Origin: Candidatus Moraniibacteriota bacterium
Lineage (GTDB): Bacteria; Patescibacteriota; Minisyncoccia; Moranbacterales; UBA2206
Assembly (NCBI GenBank): GCA_030679985.1
Contig: JAUXSI010000011.1
Coordinates: forward strand, 1 to 33,567
DNA: 33,567 nucleotides
Reading direction: 5' to 3'
Every line of letters starts with the position of its first letter. Within the stretch, counting starts at the first letter, position 1. Position numbers and translations under genes: made by a program. Below the pieces are notes generated by a model. The model had not been told where the DNA came from. It saw only the letters and a program-made list of their open reading frames with translations, and made no database searches. Below, in pieces: positions 29,242 to 33,567 of this stretch.

Positions 29242-31065
29242 ATGAAAAGCAAGATTATATTCACTCTTTTGATTTTTGTCGCTATTGCCGCTTCCAGCCT
29301 CTATTTCGGCCTGCCGCGGCTGAAGGATTTTTCCGGCGTAGATGAACCCTACTGGTCATACGACCGGGTGCCGAAATTCTGGGAAAGCGTCAGCGAAGGC
29401 AAATGGCGGAGCACCAACATCTGCGATAAACCCGGTATAACTTTGGCGATGGTTTCCGGCGCCGGATTGCCTTTCATTCCGGATGATCCGCGCGATTACG
29501 AATATCTGCGCCAACACCCTAAGACACCGGCCGAAGTCGAAACCATCCGCGACGCCTATTTCTATCTGCGCTTGCCGGTTTTCCTTTTTACGTTGGCTGT
29601 CTTGCCGCTCTTCTATTTCCTTATCAAAAAACTCCTCGGCAAAACCACGGCCCGCTTCGCCCTCATTTTCATCGGCTTCTCCCCCGTCCTTCTCGGCATC
29701 TCGCTCATCATCAACTCCGACGCGATGCTCTGGATCCTGACCGCCCTTTCGACCCTCAGCCTTTTCGTTTTCCTCAAAGAAGGCGCGAAAAAATATCTGC
29801 TTCTGTCCGGTTTTTTCCTCGGCCTATCCGTCATCACCAAATACGTCGCCAACATCCTGTTCGTCTATTTCTTTTTCATTTTCCTTTTGGAATATATCCT
29901 CTACGCCCACAAACACATCGAACTTAAAAAGTATCTTCCGCAAGCCTTCTTGAACTATTTGATCCTTTTCGCCGTCGCGATGGCAACCGCCTTCGCCTTT
30001 TTTCCCGCTACCTGGGTGAAATTCTCCGTCCTATTGAACGCCACGATCACTAATGCCGTTTTCTCTTCGACCTGGCCGCTTTTCGCCGGAATCATCGGGT
30101 TGCTGGCGTTGGACATCCTGTTTTTCAAAGAAAAAATTTCAACCCCGGTGTTTGACTTTTTCATCCGATACAAAACAGCGCTCCTAAAAACGATCGGTGG
30201 CGTTTTTCTCGCGCTTTCCTTCTTCGTCTTCCTGCATGTCTATTTAGGCGTCAATGTGATCGATATCGAATCGATCATCGCCTCCCCCAAAGGCATCGGT
30301 CAGGGCAATCTGACGGAAAGGTATCTCGGCGCGATTTCAGCCGACCTCTACAGTCTCTTTTTCAGCATCTCGCCTTTGGTTTTGTTTTTCCTGCTCTTTT
30401 CGGTTTTCGGGATTTTCAGAAAAAAAGAACTCAAACGCGAATCCATCACCGCCGTCTACATCATTATTTTCATACTGGTCTTCTATCTCGGCTCGGCCGT
30501 CAATGAAGTGGTCACCACCGTCCGCTATCAGATAATGACTTATCCATTGGCTTTCGTCCTGGCAGCCATCGGCGCCAAGCAATTCATCAAATTGGAGAAG
30601 ATTAAGGCACTGGTCCCGGCCTACGCCGCCTATCTCGTACTCATCCCGCTTCTGCTTTTGAGCCTTTTCTCCATCAAGCCGCATTTCCTAGCCTATGCCT
30701 CGGAAATCCTGCCGAAGGATATGATCGTCAATCTCAAGGGTATGGGTGAGGGCAGCTTGGAAGCCGCCTACTATCTCAACACTTTGCCGGGCGCCCACGA
30801 GATGACCATCTGGGCTGACAAAGGCGCGGTTTGCGAAGCTTTCGTCGGCCGCTGTTTCATCGATTTTAAGAACAAAACCTTCAAGGAAAACCGGATAGAC
30901 TACTTCGTCGTTTCCACCGATCGCCGGTCGCGAAGCTTGAAAATGTCAGGCGGCCAGGTCGGCTATGCCGATTTCAACAAACTCTATGCCGCCCAAGATC
31001 CGGTCTTCGAGGTCATCATCGGCGGACGCGACCTCAACTTCGTCAAAGTCATCAAGGCCGAATAG
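29242..31065 (+). CDS. GT-C glycosyltransferase, PMT-like (VDExxWSYDRVP type), third paralogue
   Basis: A 607-residue paralogue with GVDEPYWSYDRVPKFW (32-47), DKPGIT, ASPKGIGQ, RYQIMTYP and CEAFVGRC. Long stretches match the first copy almost word for word (for example LSLFVFLKE and KKYLLLSGFFLGLSVITKY), so these two arose from a recent duplication that either spanned or was later interrupted by the second copy. It ends 33 bases before a strong terminator. Confidence 0.88.
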   Translation: MKSKIIFTLLIFVAIAASSLYFGLPRLKDFSGVDEPYWSYDRVPKFWESVSEGKWRSTNICDKPGITLAMVSGAGLPFIPDDPRDYEYLRQHPKTPAEVETIRDAYFYLRLPVFLFTLAVLPLFYFLIKKLLGKTTARFALIFIGFSPVLLGISLIINSDAMLWILTALSTLSLFVFLKEGAKKYLLLSGFFLGLSVITKYVANILFVYFFFIFLLEYILYAHKHIELKKYLPQAFLNYLILFAVAMATAFAFFPATWVKFSVLLNATITNAVFSSTWPLFAGIIGLLALDILFFKEKISTPVFDFFIRYKTALLKTIGGVFLALSFFVFLHVYLGVNVIDIESIIASPKGIGQGNLTERYLGAISADLYSLFFSISPLVLFFLLFSVFGIFRKKELKRESITAVYIIIFILVFYLGSAVNEVVTTVRYQIMTYPLAFVLAAIGAKQFIKLEKIKALVPAYAAYLVLIPLLLLSLFSIKPHFLAYASEILPKDMIVNLKGMGEGSLEAAYYLNTLPGAHEMTIWADKGAVCEAFVGRCFIDFKNKTFKENRIDYFVVSTDRRSRSLKMSGGQVGYADFNKLYAAQDPVFEVIIGGRDLNFVKVIKAE

Positions 31066-31098
31066 ATCCAACGGCATCCATATGACCGCCCGACATAA

Positions 31099-31138
31099 AA
31101 AATACCCCGGATGAAATGAAATTTATCCGGGGTATTTT
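31099..31138. terminator. Bidirectional intrinsic terminator between convergent GT-C genes
   Basis: A perfect 14-bp stem (31099-31112 with 31125-31138) with a 12-base loop. A-rich and T-rich outer ends provide a U run in either direction. It lies between the end of the third tandem paralogue (+) and the end of the 31154 gene (-). Confidence 0.88.
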
Positions 31139-31153
31139 GTAATCCTATTTCCG

Positions 31154-32917
31154 TTATTCCGTCCCATCAATCAGAATACCTTCCCGCCCATCATCAATAC
31201 TGACCACATCCTTCCAAAAGACCCGGTCCGTTTTACTGCGTCTCTTATTAAACCTGAATTCCGGCGATGTGATCCTGTCATTGAAATCGATCTCGTACAC
31301 AGCTAATTGGCCGAACTGTTTTTGTGCGATAATCGAAATATTTTTCCCATATTTCTTATACGCCGGTTCCAGGCCGTTTTCCGCCGGCACGACTGCGAAG
31401 AATTGAGCATTGGCATCCTCATTCAAGGAAAGCGTCTTGAAAATCAAACCCTTATCGTGTTTTTGCCAGAGCAGAAATTCAATCGGACGGACATGCTCCG
31501 GCTTGACGTAATAGTATAGCGTCATTCCTGCCTTATGGCGCGCGTACATCCAGTCCGTGACTCCTTTGAGCTGGCCTAGCGTCACCCCGTCTTTAGCTTT
31601 CAATATCAAGGTGCGTTTCACTGCCAAATCGCCCTTCTGCGAGGCGGCCTGCTCCTGAAACCAGGCATATGTACCTTGCGAATTCCAACCGATGATTCCA
31701 GTCGCCAGCAATATCGATGCAACCAGGGCTTGCTTGCGGCTGAGTTTTTCCTCCAGATATTCGAACATCAAGCCCAGAAAGACAAATGGAATCGCGAACA
31801 CGACGATGAAAAAGCGCGGACGCAATTGGAAAGAAACCGGAATGGTCAGAATCGTGAATACGCCGACCCAGATGATCAGTAGCGCCAAAAAATCTCTCTG
31901 CGCGACAGACCTGCCCTTCCGGAGCAGCCCGCGGACCGCCAGGACCAATCCGGATAGCAGGACTAATCCGGTCGCCATGACCGCCGGCAAATCATTTTTG
32001 GAATTGCTCGAATAACACTGGGAGGTCGTAATGAGGCAATAATATTTCAAGTTTTCCTTCGCGCTCTTACCGATCTTGTCAACCAAAGGTTTCTTGACCG
32101 GTTTGGCAGTGAGCGCTTCGAAGAAATTTTTGGTGTTTTCTCCACCTTTCCGGACATCACTGATGATGACTGGCGCATAGAATATCGCGAAAACCATCGC
32201 CAAAATCCCCGTATAGACTGCGATTTTTTTCAGTACGTTTTTCTGGAAAAAATAAAGGATGTTGGCTTTTTTCCATAATTGGAAATGCGTGATGATCAAA
32301 AGTCCGGAAATCCCCAACAGACTGAAAAAACCAAAAAAATGCAATTGCGAACCGACCGTGATGCCGGCCGCCCAGACAGCCAACCACCATTTCTTACGTC
32401 CACTATGCGTTTCACCCAGAAATTTCAAAAGGCCGTAAAAACTCAGGAGAAGGAAAAATTGCAATGAATTAGGATTCCAAGCGAAACGGGAATATTGGAT
32501 GATGATGAAGGAAAAAGCATACATCGCCGCTATCAGCAAAGAATTTTTTTCAGAAAAATACAGCCGGGCGAAAAGGTACAAAAGCGGGATAGCCAGGATG
32601 GAAAAAAGCAGATCCGGATAGGCATAGACATAGGGCTCGGTGGAATGGAAAAGCACCCCCGCGGCGTATTGGAAATAGTAGAAAATCGGCCCAAGGCGCA
32701 AAAAACCCTTTTCAAGCTCGACAGCTCCCGCGCGCGCGCCCAAAAGTGGCAAATAGCCCGGCCCGTTCTCCACCGCATTGCTGATTAAGAGCGCATCCCG
32801 GGACTGGTCCATTTTGAAATAGAGCCAATCGTTGAATTCATAGGTGCGCAAAAAAACCGCCCCGATGATGATGATAGCCAAGGCGATCGCGCTCCAGCTG
32901 ATAGCGTTTTTTTTCAT
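31154..32917 (-). CDS. GT-C glycosyltransferase, ArnT/PMT-like (DQxRD type)
   Basis: A 587-residue homologue of the 18879, 20533 and 22421 proteins, with KMDQSRD (35-41), GFLRLGPIFYYFQYAAG and QYSRFAWNPNS. It resembles the 20533 protein most: both share the FYYFQY form and the closing motif RVFWKD (565-570 here), here followed by 17 residues. The long acidic tail of 20533 is missing. It stands apart from the other three DQxRD genes, beyond the + strand triplet and the shared terminator. About a dozen membrane segments are followed by an extracytoplasmic C-terminal region. Confidence 0.88.
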   Translation of the reverse strand: MKKNAISWSAIALAIIIIGAVFLRTYEFNDWLYFKMDQSRDALLISNAVENGPGYLPLLGARAGAVELEKGFLRLGPIFYYFQYAAGVLFHSTEPYVYAYPDLLFSILAIPLLYLFARLYFSEKNSLLIAAMYAFSFIIIQYSRFAWNPNSLQFFLLLSFYGLLKFLGETHSGRKKWWLAVWAAGITVGSQLHFFGFFSLLGISGLLIITHFQLWKKANILYFFQKNVLKKIAVYTGILAMVFAIFYAPVIISDVRKGGENTKNFFEALTAKPVKKPLVDKIGKSAKENLKYYCLITTSQCYSSNSKNDLPAVMATGLVLLSGLVLAVRGLLRKGRSVAQRDFLALLIIWVGVFTILTIPVSFQLRPRFFIVVFAIPFVFLGLMFEYLEEKLSRKQALVASILLATGIIGWNSQGTYAWFQEQAASQKGDLAVKRTLILKAKDGVTLGQLKGVTDWMYARHKAGMTLYYYVKPEHVRPIEFLLWQKHDKGLIFKTLSLNEDANAQFFAVVPAENGLEPAYKKYGKNISIIAQKQFGQLAVYEIDFNDRITSPEFRFNKRRSKTDRVFWKDVVSIDDGREGILIDGTE

Positions 32918-33014
32918 ATGCTTTTACAGCGCCCTTTCCGCGCTTATTTATTACGCCTGAATTATATCATCCCCGCCGGATCTTTGCCAGACTGGCGTTT
33001 TTTCCTTTGTGTTG

Positions 33015-33020
33015 TATAAT
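33015..33020 (+). promoter_or_regulatory. -10 element upstream of gtrA-like gene
   Basis: A consensus TATAAT with TG two bases earlier (GTTGTATAAT), about 37 bases before the ATG at 33058. No matching -35 hexamer is seen at 16-18 bases, so assignment is tentative. Confidence 0.4.
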
Positions 33021-33057
33021 TATAACCGTCCGGGACTTTATCCATATCGCAAAAAAA

Positions 33058-33513
33058 ATGATCAAACTGCTCGACGCCATCCTCAATAAATTGCTTGACG
33101 GCAAAGTTCCCAAAAGCGTCCAGCAATTCGTCCGCTATCTTTTCGCCGGCGGCACCGCAACCGTAGCGGATATGACTTCGCTTTTCCTGCTGACCCACTT
33201 CCTGCATATCAACTACCTGGTGGCCGCCGCCATCGGTTTCGTAATCGGCGTCACCACTAACTATTTGATGAACATCGCCTTGGTTTTTGAAAGCACTGGC
33301 AAAATCAAGCGGGAATTTTCGCTTTTCGCGATGGTCGGCATCGGCGGGCTTTTGTGGACCGAACTCATCCTTTGGATCCTGGTCGACAAATTCGGAATCT
33401 ATCTGATGGTTTCCAAAGCGGTCGCCGTCGTCCTCGTGCTCAACTGGAATTTCTTTATGCGCAAAAAATTCGTCTTCGCGGCAAAACCGAACCTGGTCCA
33501 TAATTCCCACTGA
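33058..33513 (+). CDS. GtrA family membrane protein
   Basis: A 151-residue protein with four hydrophobic segments, starting after a short amphipathic N-terminus. Typical GtrA features are QFVRYLFAGGTATVADMTSLFLL in the first helix, a GVTTNYLMNIALVFE segment between helices two and three, and NWNFFMRKKFVF at the end. GtrA proteins are thought to flip polyprenyl-phosphate-linked glucose or related sugars across the membrane, so this could deliver donors to the outer-face GT-C enzymes encoded nearby. The start at 33058 is chosen because the 17 extra residues from 33007 are not part of the family and overlap the -10 element. Confidence 0.9.
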   Translation: MIKLLDAILNKLLDGKVPKSVQQFVRYLFAGGTATVADMTSLFLLTHFLHINYLVAAAIGFVIGVTTNYLMNIALVFESTGKIKREFSLFAMVGIGGLLWTELILWILVDKFGIYLMVSKAVAVVLVLNWNFFMRKKFVFAAKPNLVHNSH

Positions 33514-33567
33514 CGCCCGGATCAAGCTAAAAGAGGAAATTTAAATTTCAATATAAAAAGAGGGGGC

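Overview
The window looks like a chromosome segment from a small-genome, host-dependent or ultra-small bacterium, most likely of the Candidatus Patescibacteria (CPR) type. This is inference, based on the density of GT-C glycosyltransferases, tight operons with few Shine-Dalgarno sequences, signs of leaderless transcripts, and single-gene nucleotide-salvage cassettes. TGA is used as a stop, so a TGA-recoding lineage (Gracilibacteria, Absconditabacteria) is unlikely. I saw no rRNA, tRNA, CRISPR array or transposase.

Layout. (1) 1-3100: the C-terminal two thirds of a nucleotide-sugar dehydrogenase, a small membrane protein and a GT2 polyprenyl-phosphate-type glycosyltransferase on +; a NUDIX hydrolase and a small membrane protein on -. 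(2) 3275-9330: a tight + operon from a sigma70-type promoter: GT4, large GT-C-like membrane protein, anchored small protein, second GT4, and a divergent RtcB-type RNA ligase. (3) 9382-10711: a 66-aa gene with its own SD and terminator, and an anchored PHB-depolymerase/feruloyl-esterase-like protein. (4) 10769-15629: a visibly AT-rich, all-minus island of small nucleotide-handling genes: nucleoside 2-deoxyribosyltransferase, phosphoribosyltransferase, LOG/SLOG nucleotide-binding protein, HAD phosphatase overlapping a P-loop kinase, an HExxH protein and a second NUDIX hydrolase. Its intergenic spaces are full of short repeats and regulatory leaders. (5) 15892-33513: surface-glycan genes again: thymidylate-kinase-like protein, oligosaccharide flippase, secreted protein, four DQxRD GT-C proteins, an ALG10-like alpha-1,2-glucosyltransferase homologue, three tandem VDExxWSYDRVP GT-C paralogues, and GtrA.

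How it works together (inference): nucleotide-sugar precursors and GT2/GT4 enzymes would build lipid-linked sugars inside the cell. Flippases (Wzx-like, GtrA) would move them out, and the GT-C enzymes would use them on the outer face to decorate glycans or proteins.

The most interesting signal is in the island. The LOG gene and the phosphoribosyltransferase gene are each preceded by a short leader ORF with three consecutive histidine codons. In both, an RNA segment just after the His codons can pair with the 5' arm of a downstream hairpin followed by a U-run. This is the architecture of ribosome-mediated transcription attenuation, found twice in 1 kb, in front of purine/pyrimidine-salvage-type genes rather than his biosynthesis genes. 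One leader ORF appears to begin exactly at the transcription start predicted from a TTGACA-N17-TATATT promoter.
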